From positions 1 to 43,520 of IMG/VR virus record IMGVR_UViG_3300031951_000362: a stretch of DNA of 43,520 nt; one strand, written 5' to 3'. The notes beneath the pieces were generated by a model. That model saw nothing but the letters and a program-made list of their open reading frames with translations, did not search any database and was not told the origin of the DNA. Position numbers and translations under genes: made by a program. The DNA is from a virus. This document shows positions 1 to 8,582 of this stretch, piece by piece (positions within the stretch are counted from its first letter, which is position 1; every line of letters starts with the position of its first letter).

Positions 1-150
1 GAAAGCGTCGTCATCTGGCCAAGCGGAATCGTAGACAAGGACATCAATGATATGGTCCTCTCTGGACTTAATGTTATGGATGTGATAGAATCAAATACCT
101 ACTCAGGTTTAGAAGCAAAAATTAAGTTTAACAACTGGAAGAAAATATGA
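1..150 (+). CDS. C-terminal end of probable DNA primase (T4 gp61-like), 5' truncated
   Basis: An open frame runs in from the window edge and ends with TGA at 148-150, giving the last 49 residues of a protein. The segment WPSGIVDKDINDMVLSG followed by NTYSGLEAKIKF resembles, from memory, the tail of T4-type primases (gp61), which make RNA primers for the lagging strand together with helicase gp41. The stop overlaps the nrdA start (ATGA), so the two are translationally coupled. In T4-like cyanophages a primase gene just before nrdA is a familiar order. With only 49 residues the family call is moderate; the existence of a coding region is firm. Confidence 0.55.
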   Translation, partial: ESVVIWPSGIVDKDINDMVLSGLNVMDVIESNTYSGLEAKIKFNNWKKI

Positions 151-2444
151 GCAATGGAACTAAAGTTGTCAAGAGAAACGGTAAGACTGAACCTCTTGAC
201 TTAAATAAACTCCACGTTATGGTGGAAGAAGCGTGTAAAGATCTAGCAAATGTATCTGCATCGCAAGTTGAAATGCAGTCTGGTATTCAATTTTACGATG
301 GCATTACCACTGCAGAAATTCAGGAGATTCTGATCCGTTCTGCTTCTGACCTGATTGACCTGGAGCATCCCAACTATCAATTTGTTGCTGCTCGTCTGCT
401 CCTGTTTGCTACTCGCAAGCAGTTGTATGGACGTATGCACGAAATTCCGAACCTGAAACAACATGTAGAACGTTGCGTTGAAAAGGGTGTATATGATGAA
501 GAAATTCTCAATCTTTACACTGAAGAAGATTTTGATAAACTTCAGTCGTTTATTGATCATCAGCGTGACTATCTGTTCACTTATGCAGGTCTACGTCAGG
601 TCGTTGATAAGTACCTCGTGCAGGATAGAAGCACTGGGGCACTTTACGAAACGCCACAATTTATGTACCTTTTGATTGCGGCAACTATCTTCTCTAAATA
701 TCCAAAAGAGACTCGTTTGGATTACGTTAAGAGGTATTATGACGCAATCTCCAAACACAAAATCAACATCCCAACCCCCATCATGGCGGGAGTGCGGACA
801 CCACTTAGACAATATGCTAGCTGTGTCCTTATTGATGCTGATGACACCCTCGATAGTATCTTTACTAGCGATATGGCTATTGGCCGATATGTTGCACAAA
901 GGGCGGGCATCGGTATCAACGCAGGTCGCATCAGGGGCATCAACGCTAAAATCAGAGGCGGAGAAGTTCAGCACACAGGCGTTATCCCTTTCCTCAAAAA
1001 GTTTGAAGCGACTGTCCGATGCTGCACTCAAAATGGCATCAGAGGTGGATCAGCGACTGTCCACTTCCCGATCTGGCACCAAGAAATAGAAGATATCATT
1101 GTTCTGAAGAATAATAAAGGAAGTGAAGATAATCGTGTCCGTAAACTAGATTATTCCATTCAAATTTCCAAGTTGTTCTATGAGCGTTTCATCAAAAACG
1201 AAAACATCTCACTCTTCTCTCCACACGACGTTCCTGGTCTGTATGATGCTTTTGGTACTGATGGATTTGATGAGTTATACAATGTTTATGAATCAGATAA
1301 GTCTATTCCAAGAAAGACTATCGGAGCTCAAGAACTCTTTTTGGATATTCTGAAAGAGCGTGCTGAAACTGGTCGCCTCTACATTATGAATATCGACCAC
1401 TGCAACTCTCACTCCTCCTTTATGGATAAAGTTGAGATGAGCAATCTGTGTCAGGAGATCACTCTGCCTACTAAACCACTTCAACATATTGATGATACTG
1501 ATGGCGAAATTGCTCTTTGCATTCTTTCTGCTGTTAACATTGGAAAAATTAGGGATCTTGAGGATCTTGAAGTTCTCTGTGATCTTGCTGTTAGGGGTCT
1601 TGATGAACTCATTGATTTTCAAGGATACCCAGTCAAGGCAGCAGAGATCGCTACAAAGACACGTCGCTCCCTTGGAATTGGTTATATTGGTTTAGCACAC
1701 TATCTCGCCAAGCACGGGCACTCATACGACTCTCAGGGTGCCTGGAACGCGGTTCACGACCTCACTGAGGCATTCCAATACTACCTCATTCAGGCAACTG
1801 TAAACCTTGCTAAAGAGAAAGGTGCTTGTGAATATTCACATCGAACCAAGTATGGTAATGGAATTCTTCCCATTGATACATACAAGAAGGACGTTGACGA
1901 AATCGTCCCCAACGAGTTAAAATATGATTGGGAAGGTCTTAGAACACAGGTTAAGCAATACGGAGTACGGAACTCAACATTGTCCGCACAAATGCCTTCA
2001 GAGAGCAGTTCCGTTGTGTCAAACGCAACAAATGGAATCGAACCTCCCCGTGCATTCCTGTCCGTTAAGAAGTCAAAGAAAGGAGTCCTTAAGCAGATTG
2101 TCCCCCAATATCAATCTCTTAAAAATGCTTATACGCTTCTTTGGGATATGGAGTCCAATCGTGGTTATATTAATGTTGTTGCTGTGATGCAAAAGTTCTT
2201 CGACCAAGCAATCAGCGGCAACTGGTCTTATAATCCAACTCAATATCCTAACAATGAGATCCCCATTTCGGTATGGGCACAAGACCTTCTGACTACATAT
2301 AAGTACGGTTGGAAAACCAGTTATTATCAAAACACTTACGACAGTAAGAATGATGAGGTTGAAGAAACTACTCAATCTCTAAATGATTTAATCTCTCAAC
2401 TAGAAAACGCCGAGGAGGAAGATTGTGAGTCTTGTAAGATTTAA
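147..2444 (+). CDS. nrdA: Class Ia ribonucleotide reductase, large (alpha) subunit NrdA
   Basis: Reduces ribonucleoside diphosphates to deoxy forms with NrdB; cytoplasmic. 765 residues, close to the 761 of E. coli NrdA. An N-terminal ATP-cone-like segment (KVVKRNGKTEPLDLNK, residues 6-21) is present. The expected catalytic set is visible: Cys226 and Cys458 as the active-site redox pair, NLCQE (Asn433, Cys435, Glu437) at the radical site, the tyrosine pair Tyr726-Tyr727 in SYYQNT, and the mobile C-terminal CxxC (Cys760, Cys763). The start ATG at 147 overlaps the upstream stop. The gene looks intact, with no intron or intein. It is followed at once by nrdB, giving the phage its own dNTP supply during replication. 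Confidence 0.97.
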   Translation: MSNGTKVVKRNGKTEPLDLNKLHVMVEEACKDLANVSASQVEMQSGIQFYDGITTAEIQEILIRSASDLIDLEHPNYQFVAARLLLFATRKQLYGRMHEIPNLKQHVERCVEKGVYDEEILNLYTEEDFDKLQSFIDHQRDYLFTYAGLRQVVDKYLVQDRSTGALYETPQFMYLLIAATIFSKYPKETRLDYVKRYYDAISKHKINIPTPIMAGVRTPLRQYASCVLIDADDTLDSIFTSDMAIGRYVAQRAGIGINAGRIRGINAKIRGGEVQHTGVIPFLKKFEATVRCCTQNGIRGGSATVHFPIWHQEIEDIIVLKNNKGSEDNRVRKLDYSIQISKLFYERFIKNENISLFSPHDVPGLYDAFGTDGFDELYNVYESDKSIPRKTIGAQELFLDILKERAETGRLYIMNIDHCNSHSSFMDKVEMSNLCQEITLPTKPLQHIDDTDGEIALCILSAVNIGKIRDLEDLEVLCDLAVRGLDELIDFQGYPVKAAEIATKTRRSLGIGYIGLAHYLAKHGHSYDSQGAWNAVHDLTEAFQYYLIQATVNLAKEKGACEYSHRTKYGNGILPIDTYKKDVDEIVPNELKYDWEGLRTQVKQYGVRNSTLSAQMPSESSSVVSNATNGIEPPRAFLSVKKSKKGVLKQIVPQYQSLKNAYTLLWDMESNRGYINVVAVMQKFFDQAISGNWSYNPTQYPNNEIPISVWAQDLLTTYKYGWKTSYYQNTYDSKNDEVEETTQSLNDLISQLENAEEEDCESCKI

Positions 2445-2466
2445 GACAGGGTTGGAGGGAAAACCA

Positions 2467-3609
2467 ATGGTTGATTCCATGACAGTTTTCAACTCCAACG
2501 AGGTTGATACAAAGAAACAACCAATGTTCTTTGGTCAACCTCTGGGAGTTCAAAGATATGATTCTTACAAATATCCAATCTTTGAAAAACTTACAACTCA
2601 ACAACTAGGGTATTTTTGGAGACCAGAGGAGGTCTCTCTTCAAAAGGATCGCAGCGACTATCATATGCTGCGTCCAGAACAAAAGCATATCTTTACCAGC
2701 AATCTGAAGTATCAGATTATGCTGGATTCCGTTCAGGGACGTGGACCTGGTATGGCGTTCGCGCCCTACTGTTCTCTCCCAGAACTGGAAGCTTGCATGA
2801 AAGTGTGGGAATTCATGGAGATGATTCACTCACGTTCCTACACCTATATCATCAAAAACATTTATTCAGACCCATCTGAGGTTTTTGATACTATCCTCAG
2901 AGAGGATCGGATTATGGAGCGTGCTGTGAGCGTTACGCAAGCGTATAACGACTTCATTAACGCAGCACATCAATATGATAATGGAAATGATTGGTTGCAC
3001 GCATTAGAGCAAGTCCCCACCGCACTAGAAGGAAGGTATGAACTCAAGCGCAAACTATTCAGAGCAGTTGCAAACGTTAATATTCTTGAAGGCATTCGCT
3101 TTTACGTGTCATTTGCTTGCAGTTTTGCATTTGGCGAACTCAAACTTATGGAAGGAAGTGCAAAAATCATCTCACTAATTGCTAGAGATGAAAACCAGCA
3201 CCTAGTCATCACCCAGAACATCCTTAAGAACTGGATGAATGGAGATGATCCAGAAATGGCGCGTATCGCCAAAGAAGAAGAACAGTGGATCTACAAGACC
3301 TTTGAGAACGCTGTAAACCAGGAAAAACTTTGGGCAGAGTATCTGTTCAAGGATGGATCTATGATTGGTCTGAATGACAAACTGTTACAGCAGTATGTTG
3401 AATGGATTGCGAACCGTAGAATGAAGGCAATTGGATTCAAACCACTTTATGATATTTCCGCAAAGAATAATCCTCTTCCTTGGACAGAGCACTGGATTTC
3501 TTCAAAGGGTCTTCAAGTTGCACCACAAGAAACTGAGGTCGAATCATATATTGTTGGAGGAATTAAGCAAGATGTTACCAAAGACTCTTTTACAGGATTC
3601 CAATTATGA
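2467..3609 (+). CDS. nrdB: Class Ia ribonucleotide reductase, small (beta) subunit NrdB
   Basis: Carries the di-iron/tyrosyl radical that starts nucleotide reduction in NrdA. 380 residues (E. coli 376). Iron ligands align as Asp87, Glu118, His121, Glu208, Glu242 and His245; the radical tyrosine is Tyr125 in HSRSYTY. The protein ends in FTGFQL, matching the C-terminal tail that docks NrdB to NrdA. I chose ATG 2467 because GGAGGG lies at 2454-2459, eight bases upstream; an in-frame GTG at 2425 would overlap nrdA and has no such site. The gene is intact. Its end is overlapped by a short gene beginning at 3572. Confidence 0.97.
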   Translation: MVDSMTVFNSNEVDTKKQPMFFGQPLGVQRYDSYKYPIFEKLTTQQLGYFWRPEEVSLQKDRSDYHMLRPEQKHIFTSNLKYQIMLDSVQGRGPGMAFAPYCSLPELEACMKVWEFMEMIHSRSYTYIIKNIYSDPSEVFDTILREDRIMERAVSVTQAYNDFINAAHQYDNGNDWLHALEQVPTALEGRYELKRKLFRAVANVNILEGIRFYVSFACSFAFGELKLMEGSAKIISLIARDENQHLVITQNILKNWMNGDDPEMARIAKEEEQWIYKTFENAVNQEKLWAEYLFKDGSMIGLNDKLLQQYVEWIANRRMKAIGFKPLYDISAKNNPLPWTEHWISSKGLQVAPQETEVESYIVGGIKQDVTKDSFTGFQL

Positions 3610-3724
3610 TGAGTGGGTCGAACAAGAAATTATAAATGCTTATCAAGAAGCAGCAGAATGTGATGAATTCTTGTTCGGAGACTATGATTATTGCAAAGAA
3701 TGGTTGAAGGAAACGGAGGGGTAA
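3572..3724 (+). CDS. Small hypothetical protein overlapping the nrdB end
   Basis: 50 residues, acidic (EQEIINAYQEAAECDEFLF), starting inside the last 38 bases of nrdB in another frame. GGAGG at 3556-3560 lies about 11 bases before the ATG. The frame stays open well beyond nrdB and stops right at the terminator at 3715, which supports a real gene. No family recognised; no membrane segment. NrdC-type glutaredoxins often follow nrdB in T4-like phages, but no CxxC is seen here, so that identity is not supported. Confidence 0.45.
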   Translation: MLPKTLLQDSNYDEWVEQEIINAYQEAAECDEFLFGDYDYCKEWLKETEG

Positions 3725-3739
3725 TACCCTCCTTTTTTT
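3715..3739 (+). terminator. Rho-independent terminator after the nrd genes
   Basis: Stem GGAGGG (3715-3720) pairs with CCCTCC (3727-3732), followed by seven T. It overlaps the last codons of the 3572 gene and ends the primase-nrdA-nrdB unit. Confidence 0.85.
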
Positions 3740-3746
3740 ATAAATA
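3739..3746 (+). promoter_or_regulatory. T4-type late promoter
   Basis: TATAAATA, the exact T4 late promoter box, sits directly on the T-run of the preceding terminator. Expected transcription start is near 3752-3753, about 15 bases before the ATG at 3768. It marks the following two genes as late, in keeping with a virion role. Confidence 0.8.
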
Positions 3747-3767
3747 CTAAAAAAAGTGTCGATAGAG

Positions 3768-5855
3768 ATGAAGTCCTTTAAGGAAATATTACATGAACAG
3801 GGTAGAAGTAAGAAGGAATTCAAAGATCCTCTTAGAAACAAAAACATTGAGATTAGAATAGATAGACAACCTTCTTCTCAACCATCATATCAAGGTAGAG
3901 CTGCTAGACGAGCAGCAAAAATTGCTGTTCAACAAGCAGCAACAACACCTTCTGCTCAGAGAGTTGCTGATACTGCCTTATCTGCCAAAGAGCAGCAGGC
4001 GCAAGCAAAAGGATATAGATCGCCAGAAGGTAACATTACTCAGCGTGGTGTTGAAACTTATGCTACCCGTAGAGGATCACTTGGATATGGTGATCCAGGA
4101 AAGGACCCATCAAAGTATGGTATAGACCCAAGACAAGCAGCAGCAGATGCTAGGGAAAGAAGTAGAACTGCTTCTCAGGGTGTAGGTGCCGAAAGAAGAG
4201 CGGCAAGAAGAGGAATTAAGATAGATATTGCTAAGATTGAAAAAAATTATCCATCACCATCAACTGCTAAACAGACTGGATTTGGTGAATTTAGTAGAAG
4301 AGCATCTACTACCACAACGGATTTAAAAACTGGTAGAGCAAATATTTCAACACCAGAGATGTCTGCAAAGGACACCAAGTTTTTCAAAGGTTTAGAACCA
4401 GACCCAGTAAAAAGAACTACTGCTAAAATCGATGCTGCTATTCATCAGCAGGCAGACGATTTGATGGGTAAGAAAGGACCACAACAATCGTCAGGATATA
4501 GTCAGCAGGGTCTGAAGGACCTCGGCAAGGCAGTTCAAGATGTAGATACAAAACCAGCAAAATCCTCTCCAACACCCAAGGTAAGAGGAGGACAGGGTTC
4601 TGGTTCTACAACCACTAGAGGTAGTGGTCCTAAACTACCAGATGTATCTAAACCATCTAAACCAACTGGTGCTTCTAGGGTAACCTATGGTAGAGGTGGA
4701 ACACCTCCAGCCAATACCTTTAAAGCATTTAGTCAGCAGGCATCAGTTCAAGCAGCAAAACCAGGGTCTACTGGTCCTACATCACAAGCAGTTCAGAAAA
4801 TTGATACTGCTAGAAGATTATCCACCCCTTCAGGAAGATTATCTAATCTAGCATCAAAAACAAAATCCATTGGTGGTAGGCTAACTCTTCCTGTTACCGC
4901 TGGTATTGAAGGTGTATATGATATAACAGCACCAGAAAAACAAGCATCAATTGGAAGAACTGCTGCTAAAAAAGGTTCTCAACTATATGCAGCTTCTCAG
5001 GGAGCTAAACTAGGAGCAAACATTGGCGGTCTAGTTGGTCCTTGGGGAAGAATTGCTGGTGGACTCATTGGTGGTGGTCTTGGTTATGCCGGTGCTGGTG
5101 GTGCTTTTGAAACCTTAGCAGGTCAAACTCCAACCGAGAAAAAACTTGCTAGACAACAAAATCTAGACACTCAACAGATGAGGAAACCATCTGTTGAACC
5201 TGGTTCTTTCGGCACCAGATCACTTCAAACAGTTGTTAAAGATCCAAGAACTGGTAAAGATACTGTAGGTTATCTTACAAAACAAAGTTATCAGGGTCAG
5301 GAATATACAGGATATAAGGCGGCAGACACTTCTAATGCTGCTAGAGCACGTACATCATCTAATCCTTTTGAAAGGATTGGAAGAACTCTCTTTCCAGATG
5401 CTTATACCAAGAGTGATGAGGAAAACATGAGGAAAAAAGTTCGTGAAATTAAAAAAATTCAAGGATTACCAGAGTCTGTTAACAGGAGGAAACCAATGAA
5501 GACTTATTCACAGTTTATGGAACAAGCGTATCAACAGAGCGGACCATCTCAATGGTCTCAGCGTGCAACAGAAAAATTTTTGAGAGGGTCTGATTATCTT
5601 GCTAATCTTGCAGGAAAAGGCATTGGTAGAGTAACTGATTTTGGAGGTTCTCTTGCATCTGGTATTGTTAAAGGTGCTACTGGAGGTAGAATAGATCCAG
5701 AAAAAATCGGTCATGAAGCAGAAAAATGGATTAACAAAAAAGGTAGAGAAGTAAGAGATACTGAAGTAAGAGCAGCAGACACACTATCAAAAACTAAGAT
5801 GGAGTTAATTCCACCTGGTTCCATGTATCCATCAACATTCAAAAAAGGACGCTGA
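3768..5855 (+). CDS. Long basic repetitive protein, probable virion or internal head protein
   Basis: 695 residues, rich in Arg, Lys, Ala, Gln, Ser and Thr, with many RRAA/ARRGI-type stretches and low-complexity Pro-Thr-Ser regions at about residues 240-350. A glycine-rich hydrophobic stretch (about 415-448, pattern GGLIGGGLGYAGAGG) could be membrane-active, as in ejected phage proteins. Start: ATG 3768 gives MKSFKEILHEQ, an N-terminus style seen in T4-like structural proteins; an in-frame GTG at 3756 is the alternative. It lies behind a late promoter and is followed one base later by the 5857 gene. A strong ribosome site and ATG inside it (5496) may produce a second, shorter protein. No enzymatic motif was recognised; the virion role is inferred from the late promoter and composition. 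Confidence 0.7.
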   Translation: MKSFKEILHEQGRSKKEFKDPLRNKNIEIRIDRQPSSQPSYQGRAARRAAKIAVQQAATTPSAQRVADTALSAKEQQAQAKGYRSPEGNITQRGVETYATRRGSLGYGDPGKDPSKYGIDPRQAAADARERSRTASQGVGAERRAARRGIKIDIAKIEKNYPSPSTAKQTGFGEFSRRASTTTTDLKTGRANISTPEMSAKDTKFFKGLEPDPVKRTTAKIDAAIHQQADDLMGKKGPQQSSGYSQQGLKDLGKAVQDVDTKPAKSSPTPKVRGGQGSGSTTTRGSGPKLPDVSKPSKPTGASRVTYGRGGTPPANTFKAFSQQASVQAAKPGSTGPTSQAVQKIDTARRLSTPSGRLSNLASKTKSIGGRLTLPVTAGIEGVYDITAPEKQASIGRTAAKKGSQLYAASQGAKLGANIGGLVGPWGRIAGGLIGGGLGYAGAGGAFETLAGQTPTEKKLARQQNLDTQQMRKPSVEPGSFGTRSLQTVVKDPRTGKDTVGYLTKQSYQGQEYTGYKAADTSNAARARTSSNPFERIGRTLFPDAYTKSDEENMRKKVREIKKIQGLPESVNRRKPMKTYSQFMEQAYQQSGPSQWSQRATEKFLRGSDYLANLAGKGIGRVTDFGGSLASGIVKGATGGRIDPEKIGHEAEKWINKKGREVRDTEVRAADTLSKTKMELIPPGSMYPSTFKKGR
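5485..5498 (+). promoter_or_regulatory. Internal in-frame ribosome binding site and start codon
   Basis: GGAGG at 5485-5489 lies six bases before ATG 5496, in the frame of the surrounding gene (codon 577). Translation from here would give 119 residues beginning MKTYSQFMEQA, which looks like a natural N-terminus and echoes the MKSFKEILHEQ start of the full gene. Either the gene makes two nested products or it is a fusion of two ancestral genes. Confidence 0.55.
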
Positions 5856-5856
5856 A

Positions 5857-7092
5857 ATGGAAAACTTTAACGAAAAATACGACAGACTAACAACTGGTGG
5901 AGTAACCAGATTTAGATATCCTATTCCAGGAAAACTTCCTGGATGGATGAGTGGTATGGAAGATGCTCTTAAAAGAGCTGCTGGTGAACCAACCAGTGCA
6001 TTTATGACTCCTCAACAGATTAACAAACTCAGACAGTCTAGTGGTCAGAGTCCATATACTAGAGCAGAATTTGAAACTTTTGGTATTAATCCTGCTGGAC
6101 CACGTAATGTTCCTGTACAGGGATGGGATGAACCAGGGGCAACACCTCCAAAACAGGATCCAAAACAGGATCCAAAGCAAGATCAAAAACCAGATCAAAA
6201 ACCAGATCAAAAACCAAAAACTCATGATGAATTGAGAGCGGAACTTAATAAACTTTTCCCATTACCAACATCAGAACCAGCAAAACCTGCAGCAGAAGCA
6301 AAGCCTGCAGCAGAAGCAAAGCCTGCAGCAGAAGCAAAGCCTGCAGCAGAAGTAAAGCCTGCAGCAGAAGCAAAACCTGAAGCAACAAAAACAAAACCCG
6401 CTCCACAGGTATCACCTTCTCAACGTTACCGCGATCTAATCAAACAAGGTAACACAAAAGAAGCAGAAGCAGTTGGTAAGGAAATATGGGCTAAAAAGTA
6501 TGCTGGTAAGTTTACTGTCCCTAGCGTTGAGAAGGGTGGATCCAGAATTGATGTGTCAACTGCTCCCCAAAAAGAGCTGTTCAAGGCTGCTGAGAAAAAA
6601 TACAATGTTCCAAGAGTTCAGTCAATCAAACAAGATCTTGAAGATCTGAAGAACATTAGTGTATCGAATACATCCTTAGAACCTGCATCTAGCATACAGG
6701 CACAAACACCAAAACTCAAGACAAAGGGGGATCCAGGTTGGGCAAATAATGCAAGATATAATGTTAAAGAAGGATATGACGCCTATGACTTAGTTCTTGA
6801 GTATCTCCTCTCTGAGGGGCACGCAGACACCGTAGAAGAAGCGCATTACGTTATGATGCAGATGGATGCTGAATATATCCAGAGCATTGTTGAAGGGTTT
6901 CCAATTGAACCAGAAGGTGAAGTTATCGAAGGTGTAATGCCAGAACCTATTAATCCTGAGGCTCATAGAAAAAATCAACGCATTGAAAAAGCAACTCAAC
7001 TGAAGAAAGGCACTTCTGGTGCCGAATCTGATGCTGCTGGTGCTGCTGTTAAAAGACTTGGTGGTTCTGGAATAAGTCTTCCCCCAGTCTGA
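5857..7092 (+). CDS. Repeat-rich probable structural protein
   Basis: 411 residues, starting one base after the stop of the preceding gene. Three parts: an N-terminal region (1-95) of mixed composition; a charged linker with KQDP/QKPD repeats (about 100-120) and then five tandem AKPAAE-type repeats (about 143-175); and a C-terminal region with YDAYDLVLEYLLSEGHADTV (about 306-325), a short helical module that recurs in cyanophage structural proteins. The AKPAAE linker is likely extended and flexible. Same late unit as the 3768 gene and closed by the terminator at 7112. The exact role is unknown; virion component is inferred. Confidence 0.75.
   Translation: MENFNEKYDRLTTGGVTRFRYPIPGKLPGWMSGMEDALKRAAGEPTSAFMTPQQINKLRQSSGQSPYTRAEFETFGINPAGPRNVPVQGWDEPGATPPKQDPKQDPKQDQKPDQKPDQKPKTHDELRAELNKLFPLPTSEPAKPAAEAKPAAEAKPAAEAKPAAEVKPAAEAKPEATKTKPAPQVSPSQRYRDLIKQGNTKEAEAVGKEIWAKKYAGKFTVPSVEKGGSRIDVSTAPQKELFKAAEKKYNVPRVQSIKQDLEDLKNISVSNTSLEPASSIQAQTPKLKTKGDPGWANNARYNVKEGYDAYDLVLEYLLSEGHADTVEEAHYVMMQMDAEYIQSIVEGFPIEPEGEVIEGVMPEPINPEAHRKNQRIEKATQLKKGTSGAESDAAGAAVKRLGGSGISLPPV
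6281..6382 (+). repeat. Tandem 18-base coding repeats (AKPAAE)
   Basis: About five near-identical copies of an 18-base unit of the form AAGCCTGCAGCAGAAGCA, coding AKPAAE. Such repeats change copy number easily by slippage and set the linker length. Confidence 0.85.
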
Positions 7093-7111
7093 TGCAACTA
7101 TCATAACACAT

Positions 7112-7140
7112 AAAGCACCCTCTTGACAGGGTGCTTTTTT
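7112..7140 (+). terminator. Rho-independent terminator
   Basis: Ten-base perfect stem: AAAGCACCCT (7112-7121) with AGGGTGCTTT (7128-7137), six-base loop, then further T. It ends the 3768-7092 late unit. Confidence 0.92.
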
Positions 7141-7169
7141 ATTGCTAGACTAGGTTTGTCCCGGTTAAA

Positions 7170-7177
7170 GATAAATA
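7170..7177 (+). promoter_or_regulatory. Late promoter variant before the GIY-YIG gene
   Basis: GATAAATA, one base from TATAAATA, 23 bases before ATG 7200. Between them lies a perfect 12-base palindrome (ATAGAATTCTAT, 7185-7196), which would fold or bind a dimer right at the start of translation; no Shine-Dalgarno is seen there. Confidence 0.6.
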
Positions 7178-7199
7178 ATAGCTCATAGAATTCTATAGT

Positions 7200-7649
7200 A
7201 TGAGTTATGGGAATCCCTGGAGATATAGTGGGGAAATTTTTAACAGTGATGATATTGGGGACTACTTTGGTTTTGTTTACTGTATTACCAATAAGACCAC
7301 CGGTAGAAGATACATCGGTAGAAAATACTTCTGGGCATTCAGAACTCCTCCAGGAAAGAAGAGAAGAGTAAAACAAGAATCAGACTGGAAGAAGTATTAT
7401 GGTTCTTGTCCTGAGTTAAAGGAAGATATCAAAAAGTATAACAAAGAGAATTTCAATAGAGAAATATTGAGTCTTCATAAGGCAAAGGGTGACTGTAATT
7501 ATGAAGAAACGAAACAACTTTTTCTAAATAATGTGTTGAAGGAGTCTCTTGACGATGGAAGTCCAGCATTCTATAATAGCAATATTCTAGGACGCTACAT
7601 GCGAAAAGATTATGGTAACTTTGGAGCAGACTCTACAAACAACACATGA
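7200..7649 (+). CDS. GIY-YIG family nuclease
   Basis: 149 residues. The N-terminal half reads GFVYCITNKTTGRRYIGRK (residues 24-42), a variant of the GIY-YIG core in which the paired strands and the catalytic Arg of YIGR are present; a Glu in the segment after NKENFNREI may serve as metal ligand. Free-standing GIY-YIG enzymes in T4-like phages are mostly homing endonucleases or DNA-degrading enzymes; no separate DNA-binding (NUMOD) repeat is visible, so homing is not certain. Its last 38 bases overlap the next gene. It has its own late-type promoter, as mobile nuclease genes in T4-like phages often do. Confidence 0.8.
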   Translation: MSYGNPWRYSGEIFNSDDIGDYFGFVYCITNKTTGRRYIGRKYFWAFRTPPGKKRRVKQESDWKKYYGSCPELKEDIKKYNKENFNREILSLHKAKGDCNYEETKQLFLNNVLKESLDDGSPAFYNSNILGRYMRKDYGNFGADSTNNT

Positions 7650-7800
7650 TTGGGCAGTTGACCGCATTCATACTCTTTGTGAGGAAAATATTGAGAATGC
7701 CCATGCGATTCAATCAGAATTCAGTGAGTGGTTGGATCCAGATATTTTAGATCATGATATTTTCTCATTAGAGTTTATAGGAGACAAAGATGACACTTGA
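7612..7800 (+). CDS. Small acidic hypothetical protein
   Basis: 62 residues, strongly acidic, for example EFSEWLDPDILDHDIFSLEF. It starts inside the end of the GIY-YIG gene and overlaps the start of the C39-type peptidase gene by 11 bases, a packing typical of phage operons. No family recognised, no export signal or membrane segment. The Shine-Dalgarno is weak. Confidence 0.55.
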   Translation: MVTLEQTLQTTHDWAVDRIHTLCEENIENAHAIQSEFSEWLDPDILDHDIFSLEFIGDKDDT

Positions 7801-8461
7801 CCTTCATAACTTTTTCAAGTATTACGACGAAAACAATTCAAATCATGTTGCGGCAGTTCAGTGGTTAGAAGATAACCTACCTGCTAACTTCATGGATGAT
7901 TCAGAGACTGACTGGATTGGTATCTTTAGAACGAAACCACCAACTCCAGAAGTTCTTGCAGTTCCATACTATAACCAAGTAGACAACTACAGAGATGCAC
8001 ATAGAACTTGCAACTCTTCATCGTGCGCTATGTGTTTATCTTTCCTCAAGCCAGGAAGCATTAAAGGCGACGATGAGTATGTTAAGAAAGTATTTGAGAT
8101 TGGTGATACAACGGACCACGCCGTTCAGACGAAAGTTTTGGCGGCTTATGGAGTTAAGTCACACTTTAGTTACAATCTATCTTTTGCTGATATTGATAAA
8201 AGTTTGGACGCTGGGAAGCCAGTTGTTATTGGCATCCTTCATAGGGGTTCTCTTTCTGCACCTACTGGTGGGCATATGTGTGTCGTCATTGGTAAAACCC
8301 CAGATGGAAAGGGATATTACATAAACGATCCATACGGTTCTCTCAACGACAACTACACTGGACCTGTGACGAATGGTAAGAAGACCATTTATACCAAAGC
8401 AGTTCTTAAGCACCGCTGGTGTCCAGGAGGGAACGATGGATGGGGCAGAATCTTCGATTAA
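7790..8461 (+). CDS. C39-like cysteine peptidase with phage N-terminal module
   Basis: 223 residues. Residues 4-31 (LHNFFKYYDENNSNHV, then AVQWLEDNLP) form a module shared with the lysozyme encoded next door. The rest has the papain-like C39 layout: VPYYNQVDNYRDAHRTCNSS with Cys in TCNSSSCAM as probable nucleophile, GGHMCVVIG with the catalytic His, and INDPYG with the Asp. Proteins of this fold cut peptides, often in cell walls. No signal peptide, so it acts from the virion or reaches the wall after lysis begins. AGGAGA lies upstream of ATG 7790. A wall-peptide endopeptidase working with the lysozyme is the likeliest role; the substrate is inferred. Confidence 0.8.
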   Translation: MTLDLHNFFKYYDENNSNHVAAVQWLEDNLPANFMDDSETDWIGIFRTKPPTPEVLAVPYYNQVDNYRDAHRTCNSSSCAMCLSFLKPGSIKGDDEYVKKVFEIGDTTDHAVQTKVLAAYGVKSHFSYNLSFADIDKSLDAGKPVVIGILHRGSLSAPTGGHMCVVIGKTPDGKGYYINDPYGSLNDNYTGPVTNGKKTIYTKAVLKHRWCPGGNDGWGRIFD

Positions 8462-8582
8462 TTTTAAAAGAAAGATGCTCAAGGTGATTAAAGACCTCAC
8501 AAATAATGGAAAGCATGTAGAAGCAAGTCAACTGTATCAAAAGTATTTCGGAGACAACAATGGCACGAATCGACCTTCATAA
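8436..8582 (+). CDS. Small hypothetical protein between peptidase and lysozyme
   Basis: 48 residues, overlapping the end of the C39-like gene by 26 bases and the start of the lysozyme gene by 23 bases. AGGAGGG at 8425-8431 sits four bases before ATG 8436. The sequence (KRKMLKVIKDLTNNGKHVEA) is basic and helical, with no recognised family. A second in-frame ATG at 8475 is possible. Confidence 0.5.
   Translation: MDGAESSINFKRKMLKVIKDLTNNGKHVEASQLYQKYFGDNNGTNRPS

Noticed and set aside
591-1089. Frames on both strands inside nrdA
   Set aside because: Shadows of the intact NrdA frame, with no ribosome sites or recognisable products.
2425-2466. Earlier GTG start for nrdB
   Set aside because: ATG 2467 has GGAGGG at proper distance and matches the usual NrdB length.
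7124-7129. TTGACA inside the 7112 terminator as a promoter -35
   Set aside because: It lies in the hairpin loop and no -10 follows at a suitable distance.
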